Shown here piece by piece: positions 23,919 through 33,161 of a stretch of 41,449 bases of DNA. This stretch comes from Solirubrobacterales bacterium. GTDB taxonomy: Bacteria; Actinomycetota; Thermoleophilia; Solirubrobacterales; Solirubrobacteraceae. The stretch is taken from the NCBI GenBank assembly GCA_003244205.1, contig QHBW01000019.1, positions 128,582-170,030 on the forward strand, given 5' to 3'. A model generated the notes under the pieces. That model saw only the letters and a program-made list of their open reading frames with translations, was not told the origin of the DNA and searched no databases. The position numbers were made by a program, and so were the translations under genes. The first letter of the stretch is position 1. Each line of letters starts with the position of its first letter.

Positions 23919-24925
23919 GAGCGCACCTCGCCGTCGCGCGCTCCGGTTGCTGCTGCCGACAGGGCCTGCGCCAGGGCCGGCACGTCGAGCCCCGGGTCCT
24001 GCGCGGCAAGCACTCTCTCGGCCGCGCGACGGCCGCCGAGCTCGCGCAAGCCGGCGGCCCCGTGCTCCCAGACGAAGTCGGCGAGCGCGTGGCGTCGCCG
24101 AGCTGTGAGCCGCCGCGCGGCCACGTCGCTGCGCTCCCGGTGGTGGTCGATCGCCTCGATCAGCTCGTCGATGCCCATCGCTGGCGCGATCGAGGACACC
24201 GCCAAAACAGGCACTTCGCTGGCCCCGAGCGCGCCGAGCGCCGCCTCGAGGTCGCGCAGCGCCCGCTGGGCGACAGATCCGAGATCGGCCTTAGTGACAA
24301 CGAGCACGTCGGGGATCTCCATGATCCCGGCCTTTAGGAACTGCAGTACATCGCCCGAGCCCGGCTGGACGACGACGACAACGCTGTCGGCGACGTCGGC
24401 GACCTCGGTTTCTGACTGACCGACGCCAACCGTTTCGATCACGACGACGTCGAAGGCGGCCGCCAGCGCCGCCGAGCCGGCGCGCGTCGCCGGGGCCAGA
24501 CCGCCCAGTCGCTCACCGGCGGCTGTGGAGCGAATGAAGACGCCCTGGTCGCGGGGATCGTGGGCGATCCTGGCGCGGTCCCCCAACAGCGCCCCCCCGG
24601 AGCGCCGCGAGCTCGGGTCGACGGCGAGCACAGCCACCGAGCGCTCGCGCGCTCGCCAGGCCGCGGCCAGCTCGGAGAGCAGCGAGGACTTCCCTGACCC
24701 TGGCGGACCGGTCACGCCGACGACATGGGCTCGCGCTTCGCCGCCGAGCGCCGCGGGAGCGACCGCCCGCAGCAGCGCCGCCGTCTGCTCGCGGTCGCGC
24801 TCGCCGTCGCCTTCCACCAGGTTGAGCACCCTCGGCGCGACGCTGAGGTCGCCCTCGCGCAGGCGCGCGCCGAGTCGCTCACCATCGGCGGCGATGCTCT
24901 CAGCCTGCGCCTCGGGGTCGCTCAC
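23915..24925 (-). CDS. meaB: MeaB-type GTPase chaperone of acyl-CoA mutase
   Basis: 336 residues, the usual length. HVVGVTGPPGSGKSSLLSEL is the P-loop; VAVLAVDPSSRRSGGALLGD carries the family's typical DPSS region; then IETVGVGQSE (switch) and VVTKADLGS (guanine specificity, N/TKxD). Family knowledge: MeaB (ArgK/LAO family) loads and protects the adenosylcobalamin cofactor of methylmalonyl- or ethylmalonyl-CoA mutase in a GTP-dependent way. The mutase gene lies just upstream on the same strand, separated by the DoxX/cyclase pseudogene. The GTG start is preceded by a TAGGCT box 6 nt away, so the mRNA is likely leaderless. It is followed by a coupled small membrane protein. Confidence 0.92.
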   Translation of the reverse strand: MSDPEAQAESIAADGERLGARLREGDLSVAPRVLNLVEGDGERDREQTAALLRAVAPAALGGEARAHVVGVTGPPGSGKSSLLSELAAAWRARERSVAVLAVDPSSRRSGGALLGDRARIAHDPRDQGVFIRSTAAGERLGGLAPATRAGSAALAAAFDVVVIETVGVGQSETEVADVADSVVVVVQPGSGDVLQFLKAGIMEIPDVLVVTKADLGSVAQRALRDLEAALGALGASEVPVLAVSSIAPAMGIDELIEAIDHHRERSDVAARRLTARRRHALADFVWEHGAAGLRELGGRRAAERVLAAQDPGLDVPALAQALSAAATGARDGEVRS

Positions 24926-24931
24926 CTGGCA

Positions 24932-24937
24932 AGCCTA
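24932..24937 (-). promoter_or_regulatory. -10 box of a leaderless promoter for meaB
   Basis: TAGGCT on the minus strand, 6 nt before the GTG at 24925. The same hexamer precedes the MBL gene and the phosphatase gene. Confidence 0.5.
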
Positions 24938-24992
24938 CGACGACGCAGGGCGATCCTCGCTTGCCCGCGCCCTCCAACAGGTAGCAAGCTGG

Positions 24993-25004
24993 TTGCATAC
25001 GCAA
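24993..25004. promoter_or_regulatory. Palindromic operator-like site TTGCATACGCAA
   Basis: TTGC and GCAA arms around ATAC, just upstream of the AGGAGG of the DoxX start. Sites of this shape are typical for MarR/HxlR-type repressors, which often control DoxX genes. The binding protein is not identified. Confidence 0.35.
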
Positions 25005-25022
25005 TCACAGGAGGCAGAGCAC

Positions 25023-25486
25023 ATGAGACCTGGACGCCTGATCGCCCGCAGCGTCATCGGCGCAGTCTTCGTCGGTCACGGGACACAGAAGCTCTGGCTG
25101 GTTCGCCCGCGCCGCCAGGCCGACCATGTCGAGCGGGCGTTGGCGGCCGCGCTCGAGATCGAGCAGGCGGTCGCCAGCACGCTTGCTGCGGAGCTCTCGA
25201 CCGGCATCGGCCTCAGCTCCGGCGCCGTGATCGCCGGCAACGTCGGCGGCGCCGGACGACTCGAGTTCTCGGTGATCGGCGACGCGGTCAACGTCGCTGC
25301 GCGGGTCGACTCCGCGACCAGAGCGACCGGCGACACCGTGCTCGTCTCCGGGCACACCCGGGCACGCTTGCCGGATGCTGGCATCGCGATGCTCGAGGCG
25401 CGACCGGAGCTGCCGTTGAAAGGCAGACGGAGTTCGTCTCACTGTTCGCGCCCAGGCTCGCGGCAAGGGTCGCGCGCGGCGATTAG
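25023..25486 (+). pseudogene. Chimera: DoxX start joined to the end of an adenylate/guanylate cyclase
   Basis: ATG at 25023 with a perfect AGGAGG 8 nt upstream. The first 25 residues, MRPGRLIARSVIGAVFVGHG then TQKLW, are the N-terminus of a DoxX-family membrane protein. About ten residues later the protein becomes the C-terminal half of a class III nucleotide cyclase: ADHVERALAAALEIEQAV, TGIGLSSGAVIAGNVGGAG, EFSVIGDAVNVAARV, with the transition-state Asn and Arg of NVAAR. The cyclase's metal-binding half is absent. Near 25421-25428 one base is missing, after which TEFVSLFAPRLAARV, the true cyclase end, reads in another frame to 25486. The stop abuts the mutase stop on the other strand. It is a deletion-made hybrid and probably not functional. 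Confidence 0.65.
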
Positions 25487-27565
25487 TCAGCTGGCGGACC
25501 CGTTGTGCCGGGCGACGCGCTCGTTGACCAGGCGCACGATGTCGTGCATGATGCGCGAGAGGTCGAAGTCCTTGGGCGTATAGATCGCGGCTACGCCGGC
25601 CGCGCGCAGCGATGCGACGTCGGCCTCGGGGATGATCCCGCCGACCACGACGGGAACGTCGCCGTCGCCGGCTGCGCGCAACTCCTCGATCACGGCGGGG
25701 ATCAGCTCGCGGTGCGAGCCCGAAAGGATCGAGAGACCGACCACGTGGACGCCCTCCTGCACGGCCGAGGCGGCGATCTGCGAGGGCGTCAGGCGGATGC
25801 CCTCGTAAACGACGTCCATGCCGGCGTCGCGCGCGCGCACGGCGATCTGCTCGGCGCCGTTGGAATGACCGTCGAGCCCGGGCTTGCCGACGAGGATCTT
25901 CAGCCGGCGCCCGAGGCGCTCAGAGACCTCGGCGACCTCTTCGCGCAGCTGCTCGAGACCTTCGTCGTCGATCCCTGCGGCCGCGTCGCTCACCCCGGTG
26001 GGGGCACGGTAATCGCGGAAGACCTCGCGCAGCGCCCCAGCCCACTCGCCTGTCGTGACCCCGGCGCGGGCCGCCGTGATCGTCGCGGGCATGATGTTCT
26101 CGGACTCTGAATCCGACGCGGCCACGCGCCGCAGCTCGGCCAGCGCCTCGGCGACCGCCGATTCGTCACGCTCTGAGCGCCACTGCTCGAGCGCCTCCTG
26201 GGCCTCCAGCTCGACGCCGGGATCGACGACCAGGATGCCGCCCTCGGCGTCGGCGGTCAGCGGCGAGTCCTCGGTCTCGGTGAAGCGGTTCTGGCCGACG
26301 ACCACCATCTCGCCGGACTCGATCCGGCGCACGCGAGCGCGGTGGGAGTCCACCAGCGCCGCTTTCATGTAGGGGACGGCCTCGACGGCGCCACCGTGCT
26401 CGGCGACCACGGCGAGCTCGGCGCGGGCGCCTTCGAGCAGCTCGTTCACCAGTCCCTCCATCACCGTCGAACCCCCGAAGATGTCGGGGTACTCGAGCAC
26501 GTCGGTCTCGTAGGCGAGCACTTGCTGGATGCGCAGCGACCACTGCTGGTCCCACGGACGGGGCAGCCCGAGCGCTTCGTTCCAGGCCGGCAGCTGCACG
26601 GCGCGCGCGCGCGCGTTGCGCCCGAGCGTGACGGCCAGGGCTTCGAGCACGATGCGCTGGACGTTGTTCTCCGGCTGGGCCTCGGTGAGCCCGAGCGAGT
26701 TGACCTGGACGCCGTAGCGAAAGCGCCGCGCCTTGGCGTCCTGCACGCCGTAGCGCTCGCGTCCGAGCTCGTCCCAGAGCTCGGTCATCGCGCGCAGCTT
26801 TGCGTGCTCCTCGATGAAGCGCACGCCGGCGTTGACAAAAAAGGAGATCCGCGAGAAGACCTTGGGCATGACCTCGTCGGCCACCCTTGGGCGGACCTCG
26901 TCGAGCACGGCGATCGCGGTCGCCATCGAGAAGGCGATCTCCTGTACCGGGGTGGCCCCGGCCTCCTGCAGGTGATAGGAGCAGATGTTGACCGGGTTCC
27001 ACTTGGGAACGTGCTCGACGGTGTAGGCGACCATGTCGGCGATCAGCCGCATCGAGGGCGCCGGCGGGAAGGCGTAGGTGCCGCGCGAGAGGTACTCCTT
27101 GATGATGTCGTTCTGCGTCGTGCCCTGGAGCACGACAGGGTCGACTCCGGTCTCCTCGGCGGTCACGATGTAGAGCGCCAACAGCCAGGCGGCTGTCGCG
27201 TTGATCGTCATCGACGTGTTCATGCGGTCCAGCGGGATGCCATCCAGCAGCGCGCGCATCTCGCCCTTGTGGGCGATCGGCACCCCGACCTTGCCGACCT
27301 CGCCGCGCGCGAGCTCGTGGTCGGCGTCGTAGCCGGTCTGCGTCGGCAGGTCGAAGGCGATCGAGAGGCCCGTCTGGCCCTTGGCGATGTTGCCGCGGTA
27401 GAGCTCGTTTGACCTGCGCGCTGTCGAGTGCCCCGCGTAGGTGCGCATCATCCACGGCCGGTCGGCCTCAGCCAGGCGGTGGGGCGCGGGCGCCAGTCTG
27501 CTGGGGACCTCGCCAGCCCCGCCCTCGCCGCGAACCCCGGCCTCGCCGGTCTGCTCTTTGGCCAT
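25487..27565 (-). CDS. meaA: Adenosylcobalamin-dependent acyl-CoA mutase, MeaA (ethylmalonyl-CoA mutase) type
   Basis: 692 residues with both domains. The catalytic TIM barrel starts RPWMMRTYAGHSTARRSNEL and contains SIAFDLPTQTGYDADHELAR, MNTSMTINATAAWLLALYI and GTTQNDIIKEYLSRGTYAFP. These match MeaA/Ecm proteins; classical methylmalonyl-CoA mutases instead read FDLATHRGYDSDHPR and similar. The C-terminal cobalamin domain has GKPGLDGHSNGAEQIAVRAR, with His567 as the cobalt ligand, and later VVVGGIIPEAD. The role is carbon-skeleton rearrangement of branched acyl-CoAs in the ethylmalonyl/methylmalonyl-CoA route. meaB lies downstream. A TACAAT box 8 nt before the ATG gives a leaderless transcript from a promoter shared with the divergent MBL gene. 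Substrate preference is inferred from motifs only. Confidence 0.88.
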   Translation of the reverse strand: MAKEQTGEAGVRGEGGAGEVPSRLAPAPHRLAEADRPWMMRTYAGHSTARRSNELYRGNIAKGQTGLSIAFDLPTQTGYDADHELARGEVGKVGVPIAHKGEMRALLDGIPLDRMNTSMTINATAAWLLALYIVTAEETGVDPVVLQGTTQNDIIKEYLSRGTYAFPPAPSMRLIADMVAYTVEHVPKWNPVNICSYHLQEAGATPVQEIAFSMATAIAVLDEVRPRVADEVMPKVFSRISFFVNAGVRFIEEHAKLRAMTELWDELGRERYGVQDAKARRFRYGVQVNSLGLTEAQPENNVQRIVLEALAVTLGRNARARAVQLPAWNEALGLPRPWDQQWSLRIQQVLAYETDVLEYPDIFGGSTVMEGLVNELLEGARAELAVVAEHGGAVEAVPYMKAALVDSHRARVRRIESGEMVVVGQNRFTETEDSPLTADAEGGILVVDPGVELEAQEALEQWRSERDESAVAEALAELRRVAASDSESENIMPATITAARAGVTTGEWAGALREVFRDYRAPTGVSDAAAGIDDEGLEQLREEVAEVSERLGRRLKILVGKPGLDGHSNGAEQIAVRARDAGMDVVYEGIRLTPSQIAASAVQEGVHVVGLSILSGSHRELIPAVIEELRAAGDGDVPVVVGGIIPEADVASLRAAGVAAIYTPKDFDLSRIMHDIVRLVNERVARHNGSAS

Positions 27566-27573
27566 CTTGGTGA

Positions 27574-27583
27574 ATTGTAGGCT
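27574..27583. promoter_or_regulatory. Back-to-back -10 boxes sharing one TA: meaA and MBL promoters
   Basis: The 10-mer ATTGTAGGCT contains TACAAT on the minus strand (27579-27574) and TAGGCT on the plus strand (27578-27583). Each is exactly 8 nt from its own ATG (27565 and 27592). The whole divergent gap is 26 bp, so both mRNAs are probably leaderless and RNA polymerase can bind only one way at a time. Confidence 0.55.
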
Positions 27584-27591
27584 GGCGGCCC

Positions 27592-28458
27592 ATGGCGGAG
27601 ATCGAGCCCATCGATGTGATGCACCTCGGCCGCGAACGCGTGATCTGCTGCTGGCGGGTCGACGACGTCCTGATCGACCCGGGCCCGGAGTCGAGCTCCG
27701 AGACCCTGATCGCCGCGCTTGCGGGCTTCGAGCCGCGCGCTCTGCTGCTCACCCACATCCACTTCGATCACGCCGGCGCGGCCGGAGCGCTCGCGCGCCG
27801 CTGGCCGGCGCTGGAGATCTATGTGCACGAGGCGGGTGCCTCCCACCTGGCCGATCCGGAGCGCCTGGTCGCGAGTGCGCGGCGGCTCTACGGCGCGGAC
27901 TTCGACCGCCTCTGGGGCGCGGTCGTGCCGATCCCCGCCGAACGCCTGAGCATCCTGCGTGGCGGCGAGACCATCCACGGCTGTGTTGTCGAGGCGACGC
28001 CTGGCCATGCCCGCCACCACGTTTGCTTCTTCCATCGCGACTCGGGGCGTGCCTTCGTGGGCGACACGGCTGGGGTGCGGATCCCGCCGTGCGACTACAC
28101 GCTCGCGCCGACGCCGCCGCCGGACATCGACCTCGAGGCGTGGGAGCGCTCGCTGCGCACGATCGAGCGCCACGCCCCGGCCAGCCTCGGGCTCACCCAT
28201 TTCGGCCTCGTGGAGGATGTCCCCGCGCAGCTCGAGGCGCTGCGCGGATGGCTGGCTCGCTGGGGCCCCGAGGCTCGCGCCCTCGAGCCGGGCGACTTCG
28301 AGCGCCGCTTGCGCGAGCAGATCGCCGAGGGCTGCGACGCGGGCACCGCGGCGGTCTTCCAGCAGGCCGCGCCGGCCGAGCAGCTCTACCTGGGACTGCG
28401 GCGCTATTGGGACCAGCAAGCTGGCGCCGCCAATGAAAGCTTCACCGATCGGCGCTAA
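27592..28458 (+). CDS. MBL-fold metallo-hydrolase (glyoxalase II-like)
   Basis: 288 residues. The metal-binding motif is LLLTHIHFDHAGAAGALA (His55, His57, Asp59, His60). Further ligands follow in TPGHARHHVCFF and FVGDTAGVRI, plus a C-terminal histidine in GLTHFGLVED. The 80-residue C-terminal extension is helical. Family knowledge: the group includes hydroxyacylglutathione hydrolases, thioesterases and lactonases. The neighbouring mutase would suit an acyl-CoA thioesterase, but this is inference. The ATG has no ribosome-binding site; a TAGGCT box lies 8 nt upstream. The clpS start follows 10 nt after the stop. Confidence 0.85.
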   Translation: MAEIEPIDVMHLGRERVICCWRVDDVLIDPGPESSSETLIAALAGFEPRALLLTHIHFDHAGAAGALARRWPALEIYVHEAGASHLADPERLVASARRLYGADFDRLWGAVVPIPAERLSILRGGETIHGCVVEATPGHARHHVCFFHRDSGRAFVGDTAGVRIPPCDYTLAPTPPPDIDLEAWERSLRTIERHAPASLGLTHFGLVEDVPAQLEALRGWLARWGPEARALEPGDFERRLREQIAEGCDAGTAAVFQQAAPAEQLYLGLRRYWDQQAGAANESFTDRR

Positions 28459-28461
28459 GCT
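28456..28461 (+). promoter_or_regulatory. -10 box of a possible leaderless promoter for clpS
   Basis: TAAGCT overlaps the stop of the MBL gene and lies 7 nt before the GTG at 28469. The gene could also be read from the MBL transcript. Confidence 0.35.
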
Positions 28462-28468
28462 CGCCGCC

Positions 28469-28756
28469 GTGCCTGCGACGATCGAGGAGCGCCGCACTTC
28501 CGGCCCCGGCTCGGGGATTGGCGACCACTGGCGAGTCATCGTCCGCGATGACAACCACAACACCTTCGACCACGTCGCCCACACACTCGCGCGCTTCATT
28601 CCGGGAGTCGACGTGGGCCGCGGTTACTCGATCGCCGACGCGATTCACAACAGCGGCCAGGCGATCGTCTGGGCCGGTGCCCAGGAGCTGGCCGAGCACT
28701 ACTGGGAGCAGCTGCGCGACGCGCGCCTGACGATGGCGCCGCTCGAGCAGGGCTGA
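28469..28756 (+). CDS. clpS: ClpS adaptor of Clp protease
   Basis: 95 residues. HWRVIVRDDNHNTFDHVAHT holds the conserved acidic pair that binds the free amino group of N-degron substrates. AIHNSGQAIVWAGAQELAEH then YWEQLRDARLTMAPLEQG is the typical ClpS C-terminal half, where the helix and strand dock on the ClpA/ClpC N-domain. The role is delivery of proteins with bulky N-terminal residues to the Clp ATPase. The GTG at 28469 is preferred because of the TAAGCT box; an in-frame ATG at 28433, inside the MBL gene, is an alternative. The unordered N-terminal ~20 residues fit ClpS. clpP and clpX appear 12 kb away. Confidence 0.85.
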   Translation: MPATIEERRTSGPGSGIGDHWRVIVRDDNHNTFDHVAHTLARFIPGVDVGRGYSIADAIHNSGQAIVWAGAQELAEHYWEQLRDARLTMAPLEQG

Positions 28757-28832
28757 TCGCCGCGCCACCAGCCACCCAGCCGCTGATCGAATCGGGCGCC
28801 GCCGACCGCCACAAAAGCGGCCGCGGCGCTTT

Positions 28833-29900
28833 TCACAGCTGCGCTAGCACCTCGGGCGCCGCCCGCTCCCCCGAGCGCACCGCGCCATCCATGTAACCGT
28901 TCCAGTACGTCGCCGTCTCGGTGCCGGCCCAGTGGCTCCGGTCCACCGCCGTGCGAATCGCCGAGCCGTGGGCGACCATCGTTCCCGGGCCATAGAAACC
29001 GACTGGACATCCCCGCGTATAGGGCTCGAGCGTCCAGTTCATCTCGAAGTAGTCACGCGGGGTGAGCGCCTGGGAACCGAGGTAGGTGGCGAAGTTCTTG
29101 AGCACCGCCTGGCGTCGGTTGCCGTCGGAGAGCGGCTGGAAGGCCGCCCGGCGTCGCCGCCGACGAAGCCGAAGAGTACCCCGGGCGATCCTTCCGGCGG
29201 CTGTTGTCGAAGGTCGTGTTGGCTGGCGTGGTGTCGGCGATCGACGTACCGGTGTAGCCCTGGGCGCGCCAGAACGGCGTGTCGTAGACCGCCTCGGCCT
29301 TGATCAGCGACCCCTGAAAGACGCGCTGGGTGAGCTGGTCGCGTAGTGGCGGAAGCGGCGGGTCATAGACGATCCTCACGGCCAGCGTGGGGGGGACGGC
29401 GACGATTGCGCGCGCTGCGCTGACGGTGCTCGAGTCGGTCGCGACCCGCACGCCCGCGGCGGTTTGCGTGACCGAGCGCACCGGCTGGTTGAGCAGCACG
29501 CGCGGGCCGAGCGCGCTCGCCATCCGCAGCGGGATCGTTTGCGAGCCGCCGACGAAGCGGAACATCTGTGCGCCGTTGCGCGTGTTGAACAGCCGCTCGA
29601 AGGTGCCCGGGGTCTTCTCGTCGCCGGCGGCAGCAACGTAGAAGAGCGTGAACAGCAGCGAGACCTCGCGCGGCTCGGCGCCGAAAATCGCGCGCGTAGC
29701 GACCGAGGCCAGCACCAGCAGACGCGGGTTCTGGGTCTTTGACTCCAGCCATGTCTCCAGCGATTGGCTGTCCAGCGCCGCGGCCCGCGGGGTCGTCCAG
29801 GGTGCATCGATCGGGACAGACGTCGCCATCGAGTCCAGCTCTGAGACGACGGTGTTGAGGTCGAGCAGGATCGTCGTGCGACGCGTCAGACCGCTGGCAT
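28833..29900 (-). pseudogene. Flavin monoamine oxidase remnant: no FAD loop, two frameshifts
   Basis: The part ELDSMATSVPIDAPWTTPRA, then SLLFTLFYVAAAGDEKTPGT, RFVGGSQTIPLRMASALGP, VLLNQPVRSVTQTAAGVRV and AARAIVAVPPTLAVRI matches bacterial flavin monoamine oxidases from about residue 120 onward. The N-terminal GxGxxG FAD segment (~120 residues) is absent. Near 29197-29201 and again near 29142-29149 the match changes frame, each explained by one missing base in a G/C run. The last frame gives NFATYLGSQALTPRDYFEMN and HWAGTETATYWNGYMDGAVR, the C-terminal FAD motif, ending at 28833. The lost N-terminus shows this is a true remnant. Confidence 0.75.
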
Positions 29901-29960
29901 CCGCGGCGGGGTCGGGACACCGTCGGCGATGGCGGAGAAAGATAGCCTTCTTAGGGGGCG

Positions 29961-29986
29961 TTTTGCGCATTTCTCGCCACGGGTAC
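29961..29986 (+). promoter_or_regulatory. SigB/SigF-like promoter of acs
   Basis: TTTTGC at 29961-29966 (preceded by G, so GTTTTGC), 14-nt spacer, GGGTAC at 29981-29986. The leader to the ATG at 30044 would be about 50 nt and holds a ribosome-binding site. TACGCT at 29984-29989 could alternatively serve as a housekeeping -10. Confidence 0.5.
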
Positions 29987-30043
29987 GCTGCAATCCAGAA
30001 GAGTGGATCGCTACAGCAGGAGATCCGAGAGGGGAGAGGCCAA

Positions 30044-32080
<2,037 letters not shown>

Positions 32081-32110
32081 AGCCAACGACCTCCCAACCT
32101 GCCAGGCGGC

Positions 32111-32323
32111 TCAGATCGGGTCGGGGATCGCCGGCGGCCCGGGGTCGCGCGGCTCGGGCGCAGGCGGCGCGGGAACATCGGGACCGACGGGCTCGGGCGC
32201 GCGCGAGGGCTCGCTTGGCTGCGGCGGGCGCTCGGGCGTGTCTGGGAGCCCAGGGACCGGTTGATCGGGGCGCGGGGGCGCGTCGGGAACCTCTAAGCGC
32301 GGGGAAACGGTGATCGTGGACAT
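32111..32323 (-). CDS. Small proline-rich protein
   Basis: 70 residues: MSTITVSPRLEVPDAPPRPD, then many P-x and E-P units ending PRDPGPPAIPDPI. About a third of residues are proline, with acidic and arginine residues between, so it is disordered. GGGAGAG just upstream of the ATG supports real translation. It has no signal peptide, membrane helix or recognised family. It converges on acs with a 30-bp gap. Proline-rich small proteins of this kind are lineage-specific; the role is unknown. Confidence 0.55.
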   Translation of the reverse strand: MSTITVSPRLEVPDAPPRPDQPVPGLPDTPERPPQPSEPSRAPEPVGPDVPAPPAPEPRDPGPPAIPDPI

Positions 32324-32408
32324 TCACTCTCCCTGCCCGCTCTGGGCGGCGCTCAATCGCACTCCGCCTGCCGCCCCAGAACGGATTGAATGAAGAAATT
32401 GCTCACCC

Positions 32409-32434
32409 GCTTGACCGGCGCCAGCCCTGGGTAC
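32409..32434 (+). promoter_or_regulatory. SigB/SigF-like promoter of csbD
   Basis: GCTTGA, 14-nt spacer, GGGTAC, ending 37 nt before the csbD ATG. CsbD is a known SigB target in Bacillus, which makes the assignment more likely. Confidence 0.6.
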
Positions 32435-32471
32435 CCGCTAGGTCGATCACCCCGACAGAGAGGACATCGAG

Positions 32472-32651
32472 ATGACTGATGACAGAGGATCGGTCGACGA
32501 GGCCAAGGGTCGCGTGAAGGAAGCAGCCGGCAAGCTAACCGACGACAAGGACCTCCAGAACGAGGGCAAGGTCGATCGCGCCGCTGGGTCCGTCAAGGAC
32601 AAGGTCGGCAACGCCGCCGACAAGGTCAAGGACAGCCTCCGCGACGAGTAG
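32472..32651 (+). CDS. csbD: CsbD family stress protein
   Basis: 59 residues: MTDDRGSVDEAKGRVKEAAG, KLTDDKDLQNEGKVDRAAGS, VKDKVGNAADKVKDSLRDE. This is the canonical CsbD repeat (KGRVKEAAGKLTDDKxLxxEGKxDxxxGxV), highly charged and helical. Family knowledge: CsbD-like proteins are abundant under SigB-type general stress or phosphate/nutrient stress; the mechanism is unclear. A ribosome-binding site (GAGAGGA) precedes the ATG and a SigB-like promoter lies 37 nt upstream. An RsbW-like gene follows on the other strand. Confidence 0.92.
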   Translation: MTDDRGSVDEAKGRVKEAAGKLTDDKDLQNEGKVDRAAGSVKDKVGNAADKVKDSLRDE

Positions 32652-32660
32652 TTAGCTGGT

Positions 32661-32689
32661 GGCGGCGGCGGCGTTTTGGCGCCGTCGCC
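32661..32689. terminator. GC-rich hairpin between convergent csbD and RsbW-like gene
   Basis: Arms 32661-32670 and 32680-32689 (GGCGGCGGCG with CGCCGTCGCC) pair over 10 bp with one G-U wobble and a 9-nt loop. No U-tract follows, as is common in actinobacteria. The position suits a two-way terminator. Confidence 0.45.
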
Positions 32690-32713
32690 CGCAGCAGGGG
32701 TCAGGGCGAACGT

Positions 32714-33145
32714 CTACTCCACGCCTCGCCCGCCGTGTCCGTTACCGGCACGGTCGAGCTCACACCAGGCCGAGCGCCAGCCGTCGCGCCGCCGCGTCAT
32801 CCCCCAGCTGTCGGCGATCCGGTCGACGACAGCGAGGCCCCAGCCGGCGGCGCCCGGCGCCGCCCGTGCCGTCAGCGCCGCCGACGAGGCCCCCGCAGCG
32901 CTGCGGCTGAAGACCTCGAGGCGCAGCCGGCTGCGATCCATCTGTACCACGAGCCGCAGCCCACCACTGCCGTCGCCGGTCCCAGCCCCAGCCCCAGCGA
33001 CGGCGTCGGCGATCAGCTCGCTGCAGAGGAGCCGTACGTCGGCCGCCTGTGGCGGCGAAAGCGCAGCGTCGATCATGCGCAGCTCACGACGCGCGTGCTC
33101 GCTTGCCGCCGGGGCGTGTTCGAGCTCGACATCGATCAACTGCAT
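32714..33145 (-). CDS. RsbW-like anti-sigma factor / serine kinase ATPase
   Basis: 143 residues of the HATPase_c_2 type. ARRELRMIDAALSPPQAADV, then RLLCSELIADAV is the N-box (the usual asparagine of ELVTNAV is replaced by Asp, ELIADAV), and GAAGWGLAVVDRIADSWGMT is the G-box region of the ATP lid. Family knowledge: RsbW-like proteins hold a sigma factor and phosphorylate an anti-anti-sigma partner. The Asn-to-Asp change in the N-box and a short G1 region could weaken ATP binding. It is a neighbour of csbD, whose promoter is SigB-like; no RsbV partner gene is visible. The ATG at 33145 has only a weak ribosome-binding site. Confidence 0.75.
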   Translation of the reverse strand: MQLIDVELEHAPAASEHARRELRMIDAALSPPQAADVRLLCSELIADAVAGAGAGTGDGSGGLRLVVQMDRSRLRLEVFSRSAAGASSAALTARAAPGAAGWGLAVVDRIADSWGMTRRRDGWRSAWCELDRAGNGHGGRGVE

Positions 33146-33161
33146 CGGGACCTGACGATCA

